Below, piece by piece: positions 5,293 through 5,957 of a stretch of 5,957 nt of DNA. The notes under the pieces are model-generated. The model saw nothing but the letters and a program-made list of their open reading frames with translations, was not told where the DNA came from and did no database searches. Origin of the DNA: Phycisphaerae bacterium. Lineage in GTDB: Bacteria > Planctomycetota > Phycisphaerae > UBA1845 > Fen-1342. Within the stretch, counting starts at the first letter, position 1. Every line of letters begins with the position of its first letter. The stretch covers positions 1 to 5,957 of the forward strand of contig JAGVEP010000014.1 in assembly GCA_020058145.1 (NCBI GenBank). Direction: 5' to 3'. A program made the translations under genes and the position numbers.

Positions 5293-5957
5293 CAGAGCTC
5301 GCCGGGCAGGTTTGTGCTGGGGGTCGAGTTTCAGTGCCCGTCGTAACGCTGTTTGGGCAGGTTCACGCTGGCCAACCAACAAGTAGGCGCGGGCCAGGTC
5401 ATAGTGCAACTCAGCGTTGTCAGTGTCAATTTCGGTGGCGGCACGGAATTCTGAGACCGCCTCTGCCGCGCGTCCGCAAATCAGCAGCAAGTGGCCGAGC
5501 GCCGCATGGGACGGGGCGCTGGTCGGGTCCCGTTCGATTGCCGTGCGGAGTTCCTGCTCGGCCTCGTCCAGTTGACCACACATGGCGAGCGTAATGCCGA
5601 GCCGATAGTGGGTTTCCGCACTCTGCGGGGCCACGGCGACCGCTTGGCGAAGCACGTCGAGCGCCTCGTCCCCGCGCAGATCCTCCAGCAACATGTCCGC
5701 GAGCCCGAAGCGCGCGGCGAGCAAAGCGGGGCGCAGCAACGTCGCGGCCTGATAATGCTGTGCGGCGCGCTCGGTCTGCCCCATGGCCGCGCAGGCCCGG
5801 GCCAGTTCGAAGCGGACGCGGGCGCTGTGGGGACCTGCGGGTGGTTCATGCTCGAGCGCATCGGCCCACAGAGTCACGGGGGTGCGCCACACAGAGCACT
5901 GACGCCACGTCTGCACGCCGAGCACGCCCGCTGCGCCCACACCGCCCAGCAGCAGCA
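5275..5957 (-). CDS. TPR-repeat membrane protein, C-terminal part (gene continues past the right edge)
   Basis: About 226 residues are visible with the start missing: the frame stays open to the window edge at 5957, and the internal GTG at 5940 is unlikely to be the start because the residues before it (LLLGGV) continue a membrane helix. The visible order is: the end of a hydrophobic helix (1-14), the motif TWRQCSVWRTPVTLWADAL (16-34), then five consecutive 34-residue tetratricopeptide repeats at about 45-78, 79-112, 113-146, 147-180 and 181-214, and a 12-residue end. The Trp/Arg motif after a membrane segment is typical of large bacterial membrane proteins with a glycosyltransferase-like or TMTC-like multi-pass N-terminus followed by TPRs, so such a domain probably lies outside the window. 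The TPRs bind partner proteins or peptides; no catalytic role can be assigned. It converges on the VKOR-DsbA gene. Confidence 0.85.
   Translation of the reverse strand, partial: LLLGGVGAAGVLGVQTWRQCSVWRTPVTLWADALEHEPPAGPHSARVRFELARACAAMGQTERAAQHYQAATLLRPALLAARFGLADMLLEDLRGDEALDVLRQAVAVAPQSAETHYRLGITLAMCGQLDEAEQELRTAIERDPTSAPSHAALGHLLLICGRAAEAVSEFRAATEIDTDNAELHYDLARAYLLVGQREPAQTALRRALKLDPQHKPARRALAGLTD

Overview
This is a GC-rich (roughly 63-65% by eye), gene-dense bacterial chromosomal window. Several traits together suggest a planctomycete or a similar environmental bacterium: a GntR(YtrA)-type regulator coupled to an ABC-2 exporter, a VKOR-DsbA fusion, a TPR membrane protein of the 'WRxxxxLWxxAL' type, and a Phd/ParE pair whose antitoxin has a long N-terminal tail. 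The assignment is inference from gene content; there is no rRNA or other marker gene.

Layout. Positions 1-135 hold a very strong GC hairpin (13-50) and no gene. Positions 136-2149, minus strand, form a compact three-gene operon: a YtrA-subfamily GntR repressor, an ABC ATPase and an ABC-2 permease. Both junctions are 4-nt ATGA overlaps. A readable promoter (TTGACA-16-TACACT) and a dyad operator over the presumed transcription start lie in the divergent intergenic space. Positions 2278-2967, plus strand, encode QueC (preQ0 synthase) for queuosine/7-deazapurine biosynthesis; its start looks leaderless. Positions 3066-3733, plus strand, are a type II toxin-antitoxin pair (Phd/YefM antitoxin, RelE/ParE toxin, ATGA overlap) with an 18-nt imperfect palindrome in its promoter. 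Positions 3734-3916 are a spacer carrying three perfect tandem copies of an 8-nt CTCTGTG-type unit, a sequence type that recurs between genes in environmental genomes. Positions 3917-5269, plus strand, encode a VKOR-DsbA disulfide-bond-forming fusion. Positions 5275-5957, minus strand, are the C-terminal part of a membrane-anchored TPR protein that runs off the right edge. It converges on the VKOR-DsbA gene with only 5 nt between stop codons, and a hairpin covers that junction.

The genes work as separate modules rather than one pathway: a self-regulated exporter, tRNA modification, a toxin-antitoxin unit, an envelope oxidative-folding enzyme and a TPR protein. I do not see a clearly new multi-gene system. 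The points most worth a second look are regulatory and structural: the two promoter dyads, the tandem-octamer element, the perfect-stem hairpin at the left edge, and the cysteine set of the VKOR-DsbA fusion.
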